64,000 bases of DNA, taken from positions 62,001 to 126,000 of the forward strand of contig NZ_FTMJ01000013.1 in NCBI RefSeq assembly GCF_900156095.1, in the 5' to 3' direction. This document shows, piece after piece, positions 39,733 to 50,660 of this stretch (its first letter is position 1; every line of letters begins with the position of its first letter). This DNA comes from Aeromonas sp. RU39B. GTDB lineage: Bacteria; Pseudomonadota; Gammaproteobacteria; Enterobacterales; Aeromonadaceae. The notes beneath the pieces were generated by a model. The model was not told where the DNA came from. It saw nothing but the letters and a program-made list of their open reading frames with translations, and searched no databases. The position numbers and the translations under genes are program-made.

Positions 39733-40674
39733 TCAAGCGGGCAGCAATTCCCGACACTCCGCCTGCAGGGTGTGGCACCACTGCTGCAACTGCTGGCAAA
39801 ACCAGTTGAGGGCGGCGTGGTTGTCATCACGGCGATGACGGATCTGACTCACCACAAAGCGTGGCAAGGCAAACTGGGTGTGGATCTCGCGCAGTTTTAG
39901 CGCCTCTTTCATGGGCTCGAGAATGCGCACCGGCGCGGTCAGCAACAGACGTGAGCGGGCCAAAATAAAAGGGGCTGCCAGAAAGCTCTGCACAATCAGC
40001 TGGGTATGACGGGCCAGACCACGGCGCGCCAGCAGATCGTCGAGCACACCCCCTTCCGAACCACGCGGCGCAACCACCAGATGATCGGCGGCGGCAAACG
40101 TCTGGTAATCAATGCGCTTGCCGGCCAGCGGGTGATGGTGATTGGCCACGCACATCAAGCGGTCATCGAGCAGTGGCAGGGTATCAAAACGGCTCGGCAC
40201 ATTTTCATGGCGCATGATCACCATACTGACCTGTCCCTCGTCGAGCTGGCGATCGTAGTTGCTGCACAAGGGCACAATCTGAATGGTGAGCTGGGGCGCA
40301 TCACGGTGCAGCTGTTCAATCAGACCGGGCAGCATCACGTATTCCACATAGCTGTGGGCGGCAATGCGCAGCACGCCGGTGAACTCGGTCGGGCGGGGCG
40401 GCGTGAGTGGTTGCAGGGTCTGCTCGACCGAGCGCAAGATCTGGCGCAAGGGGGCGAGCAGCTCCAGAGCGCGGATGGTCGGCTCCATGCCTTGTGGCGT
40501 GCGGATCAGTAACGGGTCGTGATACATGCTGCGCAGGCGTGACAGCGCCCGGCTCACCGCAGGCTGGCTCATGGCCAGACGCTCGGCAGCGCGGGTGGTG
40601 TTGCGCTCTTCTAGCAGGACTCTCAGGATCACCAACAGGTTAAGATCGATACCGCGTAAATTCGGTCTGTGCAT
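39733..40674 (-). CDS. LysR-family transcriptional regulator
   Basis: 313-aa LTTR. N-terminal winged helix (LRVLLEERNTTRAAERLAMSQPAVSRALSRLR) and a C-terminal effector domain (about 95-300). It resembles the LeuO/NodD-like branch by its opening GIDLNLLVILRVLLEE. Target unknown; the nearest divergent unit is the ndk region, 450 bases away. Confidence 0.88.
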   Translation of the reverse strand: MHRPNLRGIDLNLLVILRVLLEERNTTRAAERLAMSQPAVSRALSRLRSMYHDPLLIRTPQGMEPTIRALELLAPLRQILRSVEQTLQPLTPPRPTEFTGVLRIAAHSYVEYVMLPGLIEQLHRDAPQLTIQIVPLCSNYDRQLDEGQVSMVIMRHENVPSRFDTLPLLDDRLMCVANHHHPLAGKRIDYQTFAAADHLVVAPRGSEGGVLDDLLARRGLARHTQLIVQSFLAAPFILARSRLLLTAPVRILEPMKEALKLREIHTQFALPRFVVSQIRHRRDDNHAALNWFCQQLQQWCHTLQAECRELLPA

Positions 40675-40729
40675 AGCGAGATTCTAATAAATCATTTCCT
40701 CAATAAGGGGTATCACTTTAGTCTCTCTC

Positions 40730-40900
40730 CCTGTCGAATGTCAGCATGAATCCGTATGACACCTGTGTACGGTTTCGTGGTGTGCCTGCCTTCTCTTAGC
40801 GTGGTGCCGGAGAAGGTGGAGTCGACAGCCTGAACTCTTACTCCGGTTCATCCGGAGCGTTGCTTGCTTTAATCCCCGCCCGCTGGCGGGGATCTTTTTA
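40730..40900 (+). ncRNA. Candidate small RNA upstream of ndk
   Basis: This 450-base gap holds a strong plus-strand terminator at 40874-40898 (CCCCGCC/GGCGGGG then ATCTTTTTAT), but no gene ends before it on that strand. A perfect CTCCGG/CCGGAG hairpin (40843-40859) precedes it. A short transcript beginning somewhere near 40730 would explain both. The 5' end and promoter are not defined by the sequence. Confidence 0.4.
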
Positions 40901-41063
40901 TCTATCTCCCGCCTCACTTTCGCCTGTTTCACCGCCAGTTCGTGCACAAGCACGCATTTTCATGCGACAGATTCCGCTAGCATGGTGTTGGAATGTTATT
41001 GCCAGTTGCACGTTATGTAAGCAAAAGTTGATTTTTTGTGTGTTTTCCACCTTTTTGTTTACG

Positions 41064-41069
41064 TATAAT
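41064..41069 (+). promoter_or_regulatory. -10 element of ndk
   Basis: TATAAT 55 bases before the ndk ATG. The -35 is weak (TGTTTT at 41041). Confidence 0.5.
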
Positions 41070-41123
41070 CGCGCCTGCAAATGGATTACAACAACAACCT
41101 CTGCAGTTAAAGGAAAGAACATA

Positions 41124-41552
41124 ATGGCTATCGAACGTACCTTCTCCATTATCAAGCCGGACGCTGTGCGCAAAAATTTGATCGGCGCCATCTATCATCG
41201 TTTTGAAACCGCAGGCCTGCGCATTGTGGCCGCCAAGATGCTGCACATGACCGAGCAGCAAGCCAAAGGCTTCTATGCAGAGCACGAAGGAAAGCCGTTT
41301 TACGGGGATCTGGTGCGTTTCATGACCTCCGGACCTGTCATGGTGCAGGTGCTGGAAGGGGAAGAGGCGATTCGCCGCAACCGCGAAATCATGGGCGTGA
41401 CCAATCCAGCTCAGGCGCTGGCTGGTACCCTGCGCGCCTGTTATGCCGAGAGCACCCAGCTTAACGCCGTCCACGGCTCGGATTCGCCCACCTCGGCGGC
41501 CCGTGAAATTGCCTATTTCTTCACCGAGCAGGAGCTCTGCCCGCGTGACTGA
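41124..41552 (+). CDS. ndk: Nucleoside-diphosphate kinase
   Basis: Balances NTP and dNTP pools by phosphate transfer through an active-site His. 142 aa. [11 protein letters not shown] at the N terminus, and [12 protein letters not shown] with the catalytic His. AAGGA precedes the ATG at 41124; longer in-frame extension upstream is ignored because the family begins at [13 protein letters not shown]. Confidence 0.97.
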   Translation: MAIERTFSIIKPDAVRKNLIGAIYHRFETAGLRIVAAKMLHMTEQQAKGFYAEHEGKPFYGDLVRFMTSGPVMVQVLEGEEAIRRNREIMGVTNPAQALAGTLRACYAESTQLNAVHGSDSPTSAAREIAYFFTEQELCPRD

Positions 41553-41572
41553 CCCTGCCGGTCAACGGTGAC

Positions 41573-41600
41573 AGGGGAGCTTCGGCTCCCCTTTGTTTTT
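41573..41600 (+). terminator. Terminator of ndk
   Basis: AGGGGAGC pairs with GCTCCCCT around TTCG, followed by TTGTTTTT. Confidence 0.88.
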
Positions 41601-41725
41601 GTGCGGCAGGCCGCTGTTCATTTTTTCTGCAAAACCCTTTGTTCTGCAGGTGGAAAGGCGCCACCATTATTTGTACAATGCCGCGCCCTTTTTTATGGGG
41701 CTCTGTCTATTTGTCTGAGGTTCTG

Positions 41726-42829
41726 ATGAGCGAAATAAAAACCAACCTGCTGGATCTCGATCGCGAGGCCCTGCGTGCTTTCTTCGTCGAGTTGGGCGAA
41801 AAGCCGTTTCGTGCCGACCAGGTCATGAAATGGATCTATCACTTTGGTTGTGATGATTTCGACCAGATGACCAACGTCAACAAGGTGCTACGCGAGAAGC
41901 TCAAAGCGATCGCCGAGATTCGTGCCCCCGAGATCAGCCGCGAACAGCGCTCCTCCGATGGCACCATCAAGTGGGCGCTGCAGGTCGGCGATCAGGAAGT
42001 TGAAACTGTCTACATTCCGGAAGATGACCGCGCCACCTTGTGCGTCTCCTCCCAGGTGGGCTGCGCCCTTGAGTGCAAGTTCTGCTCCACCGCCCAGCAA
42101 GGGTTCAACCGTAACCTGCGCGTTTCCGAGATCATCGGTCAGGTATGGCGCGCCGCTAAAGTAGTGGGTGGCAAGCGTCCGATCACCAACGTGGTCATGA
42201 TGGGCATGGGTGAGCCGCTGCTGAACCTCGCCAACGTGGTGCCGGCCATGAAGCTGATGCTCGATGACTACGGTTATGGCCTCTCCAAGCGCCGTGTGAC
42301 GGTTTCTACCTCTGGCGTCGTGCCGGGTCTGGATATGCTGGGTGACCAGATTGATGTGGCCCTGGCCATCTCGCTGCATGCGCCTAATGACACGCTTCGC
42401 TCCGAGATCATGCCGATCAACGACAAGTACAACATCGAGACCTTCCTCGCGGCAGTGCGGCGCTATCTGGAGAAATCCAACGCCAATCAGGGCCGGGTCA
42501 CGGTGGAGTATGTGCTGCTCGATCATATCAACGACGACATGCAGCATGCCCATGAGCTGGCCGAGGCCCTCAAGGACACACCGAGCAAGATCAACCTGAT
42601 CCCGTTCAACCCCTTCCCGGGCAATCCGTATGGCAAGCCGAGCAACAGCCGTATCGATCGTTTCTCCAAGGTATTGATGGAGTACGGTTTTACGGTGATC
42701 GTACGCAAGACGCGCGGTGACGATATTGATGCTGCCTGCGGACAACTGGTCGGGGATGTGATCGACCGCACCAAGCGCACCATGAAAAAGCGGATGCAAG
42801 GTGAGGAGATTTCCGTCAAAATAGTCTAA
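41726..42829 (+). CDS. rlmN: Dual-specificity rRNA/tRNA adenine-C2 methyltransferase RlmN
   Basis: Radical-SAM enzyme making m2A2503 in 23S rRNA and m2A37 in some tRNAs. The iron-sulfur motif CALECKFC is intact, as are the GMGEPLLNL segment and the C-terminal methyl-carrying Cys region ([10 protein letters not shown]). 367 aa. The ATG at 41726 matches the family start. It heads the rlmN-pilW-rodZ-ispG group. Confidence 0.97.
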   Translation: MSEIKTNLLDLDREALRAFFVELGEKPFRADQVMKWIYHFGCDDFDQMTNVNKVLREKLKAIAEIRAPEISREQRSSDGTIKWALQVGDQEVETVYIPEDDRATLCVSSQVGCALECKFCSTAQQGFNRNLRVSEIIGQVWRAAKVVGGKRPITNVVMMGMGEPLLNLANVVPAMKLMLDDYGYGLSKRRVTVSTSGVVPGLDMLGDQIDVALAISLHAPNDTLRSEIMPINDKYNIETFLAAVRRYLEKSNANQGRVTVEYVLLDHINDDMQHAHELAEALKDTPSKINLIPFNPFPGNPYGKPSNSRIDRFSKVLMEYGFTVIVRKTRGDDIDAACGQLVGDVIDRTKRTMKKRMQGEEISVKIV

Positions 42830-42856
42830 TTCTTCAATATCTTGCGTTGGCCTGCC

Positions 42857-43636
42857 ATGGATAGACGAGTGCTGATGATTGGGGTGGTGTTAACAGCGCT
42901 GCCCGCGTGCGTCACCCAGACATCCGTTGTGGGCCAGCAAGGTACTGCACATGAAGTCAGCTCTCCGGACCTCAAAGCGGCCGCTAAAACCCGTTTAGAG
43001 CTCGGTCTGGAATACCTGCGCAAGGGCAATGCCGAGCAGGCCAAGTTCAATCTGGATCGGGCCCAGGGTTATGATCCGGATAATCCCGATATCTACTTAG
43101 GTTACGCCTACTTCTACCAGTCGGTGCGTGATGACGCCGCCGCCGAGCGCGCCTATCGCAAAGTCCTCGATCTTTCCCCCCAGCATGGCGATGCCATGAA
43201 TAATTATGGTGCTTTCCTCTGTAGCCGGGGACGCTATGATGAGGCCGACCGGATGTTTAATCTGGCGATAGCCCAGCCGCATTATGCCAAGTTGTCAGAT
43301 ACTTACGAAAATGCGGCCCTGTGCGCGACACAAAGCGGCAAAAAGGACAAAGCGAGTGAGTACTATCGCCTGGCATTGGGGTATAATCCGCGCAAACCCG
43401 GTTTGTTACTGGATTTGACGGCTGCCGCCCTGGAACGGGGCGAGACACTGCAGGCTGGATCCTATTTGAGTCGCTTTAGTGAGGTCTCTTCCGAGACAGC
43501 AGAGAGCCTGTGGCTGCGACTGCGTCTTGCCCAAGTCCTCGACAAACCTGCCCAGTTGCACCAGTACGGGTCGCAACTGGTTGAACTTTTTCCCAATTCG
43601 CAACAAGCCAAGCGTTATTTAGCCAATGACTACTGA
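42857..43636 (+). CDS. pilW: Type IV pilus biogenesis/stability lipoprotein PilW (PilF)
   Basis: 259-aa outer-membrane lipoprotein needed for assembly of the PilQ secretin in Pseudomonas. The signal peptide ends in the lipobox ALPAC. The body is TPR repeats (ARTRLELGLEYLRKGNAEQA-like, ALCATQSGKKDKASEYYRLAL). It lies between rlmN and rodZ, the order found across gammaproteobacteria. Its stop overlaps the rodZ start by 11 bases. A TTG at 42842 is an alternative start. Confidence 0.92.
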   Translation: MDRRVLMIGVVLTALPACVTQTSVVGQQGTAHEVSSPDLKAAAKTRLELGLEYLRKGNAEQAKFNLDRAQGYDPDNPDIYLGYAYFYQSVRDDAAAERAYRKVLDLSPQHGDAMNNYGAFLCSRGRYDEADRMFNLAIAQPHYAKLSDTYENAALCATQSGKKDKASEYYRLALGYNPRKPGLLLDLTAAALERGETLQAGSYLSRFSEVSSETAESLWLRLRLAQVLDKPAQLHQYGSQLVELFPNSQQAKRYLANDY

Positions 43637-44612
43637 ACAACAATTCGATTCCCAAGACGCCTCTGTGGTAGTTGGCCCAGGCCAGTTGCTGCGTTCTGCC
43701 CGCGAAGCAATGGGCTGGACCCGTGAACAGGTTGCATCTCGCCTTCATCTTCGCCTTACGCTGATTGCAGCCATTGAGACGGACACCTACGACAAGCACA
43801 CGTCGCCGACCTTTATCCGCGGCTATTTGCGCACCTATGCCAAGTTAGTCGGGGTAGAGGAGAGCACCATTCTCGCCGCCTATGCCACCTTGGGGCTGGA
43901 GCCGCAGCAAAGCATCAAGATGCAGAGCTTCTCCAAGCGTACCCGCCTGGAGGCCAATAACAGCCGCCTTAAATTTGTCAGCTGGCTGGTGATCCTGGTG
44001 CTGGCTGGCCTGCTGTTTGCCTGGTGGTGGCAAAACTCCAACCGCCGCGCGGCAGGTCAGGAAGAGCTGGCGGCTAGCGAAATCAGCAAGCCGGCAGCCG
44101 TTGAGGCCGCCGCAGGCAGCAACAACACTGACGCCGATACCTCGGGTGACATCATCTCGCCAATCCCGGAAGTGGAAGGTTCTGCTTCTGACGCAGAGCC
44201 GGCCATGACCACCCCTGTTGCCACTGACGCGACCAGTGCCAGTGTGGCCAGCCAACCGGCTGCTCCGTCTACCAGCGCCGCGGATGCGACGGCTGTCGCC
44301 GCCACGGCGGTACAACCGGCCGGTCAAGAGACGGCGGCTCAGCCTGGCACCAGCGATGCTGCCAGCGCGCCGCAACTCAAACTCGGTTTTACCGCTGATT
44401 GCTGGTTTGAAGTGCGTGATGCCAGCGGCAAGGTACTCTTCAGCGGCCTTAAGAAGGCCAATGATGAGATGACCTTCGAAGGCAAAGAGCCGTTCCGTCT
44501 GCTGATCGGGGCTCCCATGGCTGCCCGTATCCAGTTCAAGGGGCAGGATATCGACATGAGCCGTTATAACAACGGCCGCACTGCCCGCATCACATTGCCG
44601 CAGCAGGAGTAA
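43626..44612 (+). CDS. rodZ: Cytoskeletal protein RodZ
   Basis: 328-aa bitopic membrane protein linking MreB to the elongation machinery. N-terminal helix-turn-helix (about 18-85, [19 protein letters not shown]), one membrane helix (about 119-138), a long Ala/Thr/Ser-rich periplasmic linker, and a C-terminal DUF4115 beta domain (about 255-328, [16 protein letters not shown]). Translationally coupled to pilW, and by a shared base (TAATG) to ispG. Confidence 0.94.
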   Translation: MTTEQQFDSQDASVVVGPGQLLRSAREAMGWTREQVASRLHLRLTLIAAIETDTYDKHTSPTFIRGYLRTYAKLVGVEESTILAAYATLGLEPQQSIKMQSFSKRTRLEANNSRLKFVSWLVILVLAGLLFAWWWQNSNRRAAGQEELAASEISKPAAVEAAAGSNNTDADTSGDIISPIPEVEGSASDAEPAMTTPVATDATSASVASQPAAPSTSAADATAVAATAVQPAGQETAAQPGTSDAASAPQLKLGFTADCWFEVRDASGKVLFSGLKKANDEMTFEGKEPFRLLIGAPMAARIQFKGQDIDMSRYNNGRTARITLPQQE

Positions 44613-45736
44613 TGCCCAGCATGTCTTCCCACGCATCACCGATTGTCCGGCGCAAATCGCGCCAGATCATGGTGGGTAATGTGCCGGTTGGGGGCGATGC
44701 CCCCATCACGGTGCAAACCATGACCAACACCAAGACTACCGATGTGGTGGCAACGCTTGAGCAGATCCGTCGCATCGAGCGGGTGGGGGCCGATATCGTG
44801 CGGGTATCGGTGCCGACCATGGAAGCAGCTGAAGCGTTCCGTCTGATTAAGGCCGAGACCCGTATCCCGGTGGTCGCCGACATCCATTTCGACTATCGCA
44901 TCGCCCTCAAGGTGGCGGAATACGGTGCCGATTGCCTGCGTATCAATCCCGGCAACATCGGTAACGAGCAGCGCGTCCGCGCCGTGGTCGATTGCGCGCG
45001 CGATCTCAATATCCCGATCCGCATCGGCGTGAACGGCGGCTCCCTCGAGCGCGATATCCAGGAAAAGTATGGCGAGCCTACCCCGGAAGCACTGGTTGAG
45101 TCGGCCCTGCGCCATGTGGATTATCTCGACAAGCTCGATTTCCAGAACTTCAAGGTGAGCGTCAAAGCCTCTGACGTCTTCCTGGCGGTTGGCGCTTATC
45201 GCTTGCTGGCCCAGCAGATTGAGCAGCCGCTGCACCTTGGCATCACCGAGGCGGGCGGTTTTCGCGCCGGCGCGGTGAAATCCTCTATCGGTCTTGGCAT
45301 GCTGCTGGCTGATGGTATCGGTGACACCCTGCGCATTTCGCTGGCCGCCGATCCGGTGGAAGAGGTCAAGGTGGGCTTTGATATTCTCAAATCCCTGCGC
45401 ATTCGCTCCCGTGGTATCAACTTTATTGCCTGTCCCTCCTGCTCGCGGCAGGAGTTTGATGTCATTGGTACGGTCAACGAGTTGGAGCAGCGCCTTGAGG
45501 ACATCATCACGCCGATGGATGTCTCCATCATCGGTTGCGTGGTGAACGGCCCGGGCGAAGCGCTGGTGTCAGATCTTGGTCTGGCAGGCGCGGCCAACAA
45601 GAGCGCCCTTTACGAAGCGGGCCAGCGGGTCGATCGCCTCGATAACAAGGCACTGGTGCCCATTCTTGAGCAGCGCATCCGGGCTCGGGCCGCGATGCTC
45701 GACCCCGGTAACCGCATCGAGGTTGACGAACACTGA
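44612..45736 (+). CDS. ispG: 4-hydroxy-3-methylbut-2-enyl diphosphate synthase
   Basis: Iron-sulfur enzyme of the MEP isoprenoid pathway (GcpE). 374 aa. [13 protein letters not shown], the GVNGGSLER segment and the cluster-binding [10 protein letters not shown] and [10 protein letters not shown] motifs are complete. ATG at 44612 overlaps the rodZ stop; ATG at 44621 is possible. Confidence 0.97.
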   Translation: MPSMSSHASPIVRRKSRQIMVGNVPVGGDAPITVQTMTNTKTTDVVATLEQIRRIERVGADIVRVSVPTMEAAEAFRLIKAETRIPVVADIHFDYRIALKVAEYGADCLRINPGNIGNEQRVRAVVDCARDLNIPIRIGVNGGSLERDIQEKYGEPTPEALVESALRHVDYLDKLDFQNFKVSVKASDVFLAVGAYRLLAQQIEQPLHLGITEAGGFRAGAVKSSIGLGMLLADGIGDTLRISLAADPVEEVKVGFDILKSLRIRSRGINFIACPSCSRQEFDVIGTVNELEQRLEDIITPMDVSIIGCVVNGPGEALVSDLGLAGAANKSALYEAGQRVDRLDNKALVPILEQRIRARAAMLDPGNRIEVDEH

Positions 45737-45742
45737 TACAGA

Positions 45743-45763
45743 CGGGCCACGTTGGGTGGCCCG
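45743..45763 (+). terminator. Hairpin between ispG and hisS
   Basis: CGGGCCAC and GTGGCCCG pair around a short loop; no T-run. It may reduce read-through into hisS. Confidence 0.45.
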
Positions 45764-45800
45764 CACCGTTTCGAGCGGTCGCATTGAGCCTGGTTGCGGT

Positions 45801-45829
45801 TTTACCTGGCGATGGAAACTCCCTATAAT
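45801..45829 (+). promoter_or_regulatory. Promoter of hisS
   Basis: TTTACC and TATAAT separated by 17 bases, 36 bases before the hisS GTG. Confidence 0.65.
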
Positions 45830-45865
45830 GCGGCCAATTTTCACGTCTTTTTCCTGAGTATCAAC

Positions 45866-47143
45866 GTGGCAAAACAGATCCAAGCAATTCGCGGTATGAA
45901 TGATTGCCTGCCGGAGCAGAGCCCGGCGTGGCAGAAAGTTGAAACAGCCCTGCGCCAGGTGATGGCCAGCTATGGCTACAGCGAGATGCGGATGCCCATC
46001 GTCGAGCAGACTCCGCTGTTCAAGCGCGCCATCGGCGAGGTGACCGACGTGGTCGAGAAGGAGATGTATACCTTCAACGACCGTAACGACGAGAGCCTCA
46101 CTCTGCGCCCGGAAGGCACCGCCGGTTGTGTGCGCGCCTGCATCGAGCACGGCCTCATCTATAACCAGGAACGTCGCGTCTGGTACACCGGCCCCATGTT
46201 CCGTTATGAGCGTCCGCAAAAGGGTCGCTATCGCCAATTTCACCAGTTCGGGGTGGAAGTGTTCGGCCTCAATGGCCCGGACATCGACGCCGAGCTTATC
46301 CTGCTGACCCACCGCCTGTGGCGCCAGTTCGGCATCGCCGATCATGTCACCCTGCAGCTCAACACCCTGGGTCAAAGCAGCGAACGCGCCGCTTACCGTG
46401 ATGCGCTGGTGGCCTTCCTCGAGCAGCACAAAGAGGTGCTTGATGAGGACAGCCGTCGCCGCATGTACACCAACCCGCTGCGGGTGCTCGATTCCAAAGA
46501 CGAGCGGGTACAAGCCCTGCTGGCTGATGCCCCGCGTCTGATGGATTACCTCGGTGAAGAGAGCCGCGCTCACTTCGAAGGGCTCAAGCGCCTGCTCGAA
46601 GCTGCCGGCATTCACTACGAGGTGAACGAGCGTCTGGTGCGCGGTCTTGATTACTACAACCTCACCGTGTTCGAGTGGGTCACCACCAGTCTGGGCGCCC
46701 AGGGCACCGTCTGTGGCGGTGGCCGTTACGACGGTCTGGTTGAGCAACTCGGCGGCTCCGCCACCCCGGCGGTTGGCTTTGCCATGGGGATGGAGCGTCT
46801 GGTGCTGCTGCTCGAAACGCTCGAGCTCAATCAGGACATCCCCCCGGTGGTTGATGTTTACCTTGCCATGATGGGTGAGGGGAGCGAGATGGCCGGTTTC
46901 CTGCTGGCCGAGCGTCTGCGTGATGCGCTGCCCGAACTGCGTCTGATGAGCCACTGCGGTGGCGGCAACTTCAAGAAGCAACTCAAGCGTGCCGACAAGA
47001 GCGGTGCAAGCATTGCGCTGATCCTCGGTGAGAGTGAAATCGAGCGCGGTGAAGTGACCATCAAGTATCTGCGTGGCCAGGCCGAGCAGATGACCGTCAA
47101 GGTTGACGAGGCGATTGCCCTGCTGGCGGACAAAGGAGAGTAA
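45866..47143 (+). CDS. hisS: Histidyl-tRNA synthetase
   Basis: Class II aminoacyl-tRNA synthetase, 425 aa. Motif 2 ([20 protein letters not shown]), the His-specific [15 protein letters not shown] and [12 protein letters not shown] segments and motif 3 (GFAMGMERL) are intact, with a C-terminal anticodon-binding domain from about residue 325. GTG at 45866 is chosen: family proteins start [12 protein letters not shown], and the TATAAT at 45824 would lie inside any longer frame. Confidence 0.97.
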   Translation: MAKQIQAIRGMNDCLPEQSPAWQKVETALRQVMASYGYSEMRMPIVEQTPLFKRAIGEVTDVVEKEMYTFNDRNDESLTLRPEGTAGCVRACIEHGLIYNQERRVWYTGPMFRYERPQKGRYRQFHQFGVEVFGLNGPDIDAELILLTHRLWRQFGIADHVTLQLNTLGQSSERAAYRDALVAFLEQHKEVLDEDSRRRMYTNPLRVLDSKDERVQALLADAPRLMDYLGEESRAHFEGLKRLLEAAGIHYEVNERLVRGLDYYNLTVFEWVTTSLGAQGTVCGGGRYDGLVEQLGGSATPAVGFAMGMERLVLLLETLELNQDIPPVVDVYLAMMGEGSEMAGFLLAERLRDALPELRLMSHCGGGNFKKQLKRADKSGASIALILGESEIERGEVTIKYLRGQAEQMTVKVDEAIALLADKGE

Positions 47144-47144
47144 C

Positions 47145-47795
47145 GTGGAAGTCTACACCACCGAAGAACAACAGGTTGAGGCCATCAAGAGCTGGTGGAA
47201 AGAGAACGGCTCCTCGATCGTAATCGGCACTGCAATTGGCTTGGCTGGCCTGTTTGGCTGGCGTTGGTACAACAACCATCAGCTGGAAACCCAGCAGAGT
47301 CTCTCCGCTCAATACAGCGTGGTGAGCGAAGCACTGGCCAAAGATGGCGACAAGGCATTTGGTCAGGTTGAATCCTTTATCAAGGGCAACGAAGGCGCCT
47401 CCTACGCCGATCTGGCCTCCCTCGAGCTGGCGTCTGCCGCGGTGAATGCCGGCAAGCTGGATGTGGCTATCGCGCAGCTGTCCCGGGTTGCCGACAAGGG
47501 CGATGCCAGCGTGCAGAATATCGCCGGTGTCCGTCTGGCCCGTCTGCTGGCCGAGCAGGGCAAGGCCGATGACGCGCTGGCTCGTCTTGACAAGATTAAG
47601 GATGACGGCTTCAAGGCGCAGGTTGCTGAAGTGCGTGGCGACATTCTGCTGGCTCAGGGCAAGCGCGAGCAGGCCCGTGATGCCTATCAGGCCGCCGCCG
47701 ACGCCGGTGGTCTGCAAAGCAGCCCGGTACTGCGCATGAAGATGGATGACATGGCCCAGGGGGCCGCGGCAGGGGATGTGAAGACGGATGCGTAA
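47145..47795 (+). CDS. yfgM: Ancillary SecYEG translocon subunit YfgM
   Basis: 216-aa inner-membrane protein with one N-terminal helix (about 23-40) and a periplasmic TPR domain. In E. coli it binds SecYEG and PpiD and helps outer-membrane protein export. The start is GTG one base after the hisS stop. It overlaps bamB by 8 bases. Confidence 0.93.
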   Translation: MEVYTTEEQQVEAIKSWWKENGSSIVIGTAIGLAGLFGWRWYNNHQLETQQSLSAQYSVVSEALAKDGDKAFGQVESFIKGNEGASYADLASLELASAAVNAGKLDVAIAQLSRVADKGDASVQNIAGVRLARLLAEQGKADDALARLDKIKDDGFKAQVAEVRGDILLAQGKREQARDAYQAAADAGGLQSSPVLRMKMDDMAQGAAAGDVKTDA

Positions 47796-48972
47796 TCAGT
47801 ACAAAAAACTGGTATTGGGCGCGGCTGTCGCCCTGGTCCTGCAAGGCTGCTCTCTGTTTGGTGGTGACGAAGACCTCACCCCCATGGCGCCGCTGCCGCA
47901 GATTCAATCGGCTTTTGAAGCTGACACCGCTTGGAGCTCCTCGGTCGGTGGCGGCATTGGTGATTTCTACTCGCAACTGCGCCCGGCGCTGGATGGCTCG
48001 CGCATTTATGCCGCCTCCCGTGACGGCGATGTCACCGCGCTGGATGCCAGCAACGGTGACAAGGTGTGGCGTGTTGATCTCTCCGATCTGGACGTGAACG
48101 CCGACAAGCGCAGCGCCCGTATTTCCGGTGGCGTGGTCGCCGCGTATGGCAAGCTGTTCCTTGGCTCCGAAAACGGCGTGGTGTATGCCCTGTCCGAAGA
48201 GAACGGTGATGTGCTGTGGCAAGCCACCGTTCCGGGTGAAGTGGTCGCCAGTCCGGCGGTCGGTGATGGCCGCGTGGTGGTGCTGACTACCTCCGGCACC
48301 CTGATCGCCTTTGACAGCGAAAGCGGCAAGCAAGAGTGGTCGCTGACCGAAGAGCAGCCGCCGCTGACCCTGCGCAGTGTGGCCCAGCCGGTTATCACCA
48401 ATGGCGCCGTGCTGTATGGTCGCGCCGATGGCAAGGTCGGTATTGCGCTGCTGAGCAACGGTCAACCGGTGCGTCAGTCCAAGGTGGCTGATCCGCGTGG
48501 TGCAACCGAGCTGGACCGTATGGTTGACGTCGATTCCACTCCGTTGGTGGCAGGCGACGAGCTCTACGCCATCGCCTACAATGGCCAGTTGATGGCACGT
48601 AAACTCATGTCCGGTGACGAAGTGTGGAAGCGTAAGTACTCCTCCTACCGTGACATGGCGGCTGACGATTCCGCTATCGTGATTACCGACAGCAGCAGTC
48701 ACCTGTTTGCGGTCGACCGTCGTAACGGCCTCGAGCTGTGGTCCAACACCCAGCTGGAAAACCGTGATGTGACCGCGCCGGTCATCTTCGGTGACTACGT
48801 GGTTGTCGGTGACGTGGAAGGTTATCTCTATTGGCTGGATCGCCTTGATGGCACCATCAAGGCCATGCAGAAGCTCGATGGCAGCGGCTTGTATGCCAAT
48901 CCGCTGGTTGAGGGCGATACGCTTTATATCCAGAGCCGTGGTGGCAAGCTGTTTGCCCTGAAGCGCCCGTAA
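47788..48972 (+). CDS. bamB: Outer-membrane assembly lipoprotein BamB
   Basis: 394-aa lipoprotein of the BAM complex. Lipobox ALVLQGC (Cys21), then an eight-bladed PQQ-type beta-propeller with repeated blade endings (DASNGDKVWRVDL, SEENGDVLWQATV, DSESGKQEWSL). Full length. Coupled to yfgM. Confidence 0.96.
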   Translation: MRNQYKKLVLGAAVALVLQGCSLFGGDEDLTPMAPLPQIQSAFEADTAWSSSVGGGIGDFYSQLRPALDGSRIYAASRDGDVTALDASNGDKVWRVDLSDLDVNADKRSARISGGVVAAYGKLFLGSENGVVYALSEENGDVLWQATVPGEVVASPAVGDGRVVVLTTSGTLIAFDSESGKQEWSLTEEQPPLTLRSVAQPVITNGAVLYGRADGKVGIALLSNGQPVRQSKVADPRGATELDRMVDVDSTPLVAGDELYAIAYNGQLMARKLMSGDEVWKRKYSSYRDMAADDSAIVITDSSSHLFAVDRRNGLELWSNTQLENRDVTAPVIFGDYVVVGDVEGYLYWLDRLDGTIKAMQKLDGSGLYANPLVEGDTLYIQSRGGKLFALKRP

Positions 48973-48995
48973 GCGCTGCACGCGCAATGTTATCC

Positions 48996-49021
48996 GGCTC
49001 CCGGTCTTTGGACCCGGAGCC
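48996..49021 (+). terminator. Strong hairpin between bamB and der
   Basis: GGCTCCCGGTC pairs with GACCCGGAGCC with one mismatch around TTTG, followed by a T/G-rich stretch. Probable terminator or attenuator. Confidence 0.55.
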
Positions 49022-49091
49022 GTTGTCGTCTTAACGACGCCCCGCCCGACAGGGTGCCAGGCGTCTGTGACACCCGAGAAATGAGGAATGT

Positions 49092-50603
49092 ATGACTCCT
49101 GTTGTTGCCCTGGTTGGGCGCCCCAATGTGGGTAAGTCCACCCTGTTCAATCGCCTGACGCGCACCCGTGATGCGTTGGTGGCCGACTTTCCGGGCTTGA
49201 CCCGCGATCGCAAGTACGGTCAGGCCAAACTGGGCGAACTGGAATTTATCGTGGTCGATACCGGTGGTATCGACGGCAGCGAAGAGGGCATCGAGCTGAA
49301 GATGGCCGAGCAGTCGCTGCAAGCCATTGATGAAGCTGATGTTGTGCTGTTTATGGTGGATGCGCGCGCCGGTCTGACCGCTGCCGACATCGCCATCGGC
49401 GAACACCTGCGCAAGTGCCACAAGACCGTGTTTCTGGTGGCCAACAAGACCGACGGCATCGACGGCGATTCGGCCAGTGCCGAGTTCTATGCCCTGGCGC
49501 TTGGCGAGGTGTATCAGATTGCTGCCGCGCATGGCCGTGGCGTGCTGAGCCTGCTGCAACTGGCGCTGGCTCCCCATCTGGAAGAGCTGGTCGCCGAGCG
49601 CACTGCCAACGGCGAAGAGGGCGTCGACGCGGATGAGGAAGAGGAGTTCGACGAAGAAGTGCTGGCCCGCATGATGGCTGCCGGCGAGTTCGTGATGGAC
49701 GACGAAGCCGAGCAGCAGAATCGCTACGCCGATCTGCCGGTCAAGTTTGCCATCGTCGGTCGCCCCAACGTCGGCAAATCGACCCTGACCAACCGCATGC
49801 TGGGTGAAGATCGCGTCATCGTTTATGACATGCCGGGCACTACCCGCGACTCCATCTATATCCCGCTCGAGCGCGATAACCGCAAATACGTGGTCATCGA
49901 CACCGCCGGTGTCCGCCGCCGTGGCAAGGTGCATGAGACGGTCGAGAAGTTTTCGGTCATCAAGACCCTGAAAGCCATTGAGGACGCCAACGTCTGCCTG
50001 TTGGTGATCGACGCGCGCGAGACCATCACCGATCAGGATCTGAGCATCCTCGGTTTTGTGCTCAACGCCGGCCGCTCCGTGGTGCTGGTTGTGAACAAGT
50101 GGGACGGCCTCGATCAGAAGGTCAAAGACGATGTGAAAAACGAGCTGGATCGTCGCCTTGGCTTTATCGACTTTGCCCGCGTGCACTTCATCTCTGCTCT
50201 GCACGGCAGTGGCGTGGGTCACCTGTTCGAGTCGATTGACGAAGCGTATGCCTCGGCCACCCGCCGCGTCAGCACCTCGATGCTGACCCGTATCATGCAG
50301 ATGGCCCAGCAGGATCACCAGCCGCCGATGGTGCGTGGTCGCCGCGTCAAGCTCAAGTACGCTCACGCCGGTGGTTATAACCCGCCGCGCCTGATTGTGC
50401 ACGGCAACCAGGTAGAAGAGTTGCCGGACTCCTACAAGCGTTACCTGATGAACTACTTCCGCAAATCGCTGAAGATCATGGGCACGCCGATCCGGGTCGA
50501 GTTCCAGGAAGGGGCCAACCCGTTTGAGGGCAAGAAAAATACCCTGACCCTGAGCCAGGAGCGTCAGCGCAAGCGTCTGATGAAGCTCAAGGGCAGCAAG
50601 TAA
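49092..50603 (+). CDS. der: Ribosome-associated GTPase Der (EngA)
   Basis: 503-aa double-domain GTPase essential for 50S assembly. Two complete G domains: [12 protein letters not shown] / DTGGI / NKTD and [12 protein letters not shown] / DTAGV / NKWD, then the KH-like C-terminal domain. An acidic linker ([13 protein letters not shown]) separates the G domains. Confidence 0.98.
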   Translation: MTPVVALVGRPNVGKSTLFNRLTRTRDALVADFPGLTRDRKYGQAKLGELEFIVVDTGGIDGSEEGIELKMAEQSLQAIDEADVVLFMVDARAGLTAADIAIGEHLRKCHKTVFLVANKTDGIDGDSASAEFYALALGEVYQIAAAHGRGVLSLLQLALAPHLEELVAERTANGEEGVDADEEEEFDEEVLARMMAAGEFVMDDEAEQQNRYADLPVKFAIVGRPNVGKSTLTNRMLGEDRVIVYDMPGTTRDSIYIPLERDNRKYVVIDTAGVRRRGKVHETVEKFSVIKTLKAIEDANVCLLVIDARETITDQDLSILGFVLNAGRSVVLVVNKWDGLDQKVKDDVKNELDRRLGFIDFARVHFISALHGSGVGHLFESIDEAYASATRRVSTSMLTRIMQMAQQDHQPPMVRGRRVKLKYAHAGGYNPPRLIVHGNQVEELPDSYKRYLMNYFRKSLKIMGTPIRVEFQEGANPFEGKKNTLTLSQERQRKRLMKLKGSK

Positions 50604-50660
50604 GCAGCGCGTCGGGTGGCGGCGCGAGCCGTCACTCGCGTGGTGAAAGGAGAGATGACG

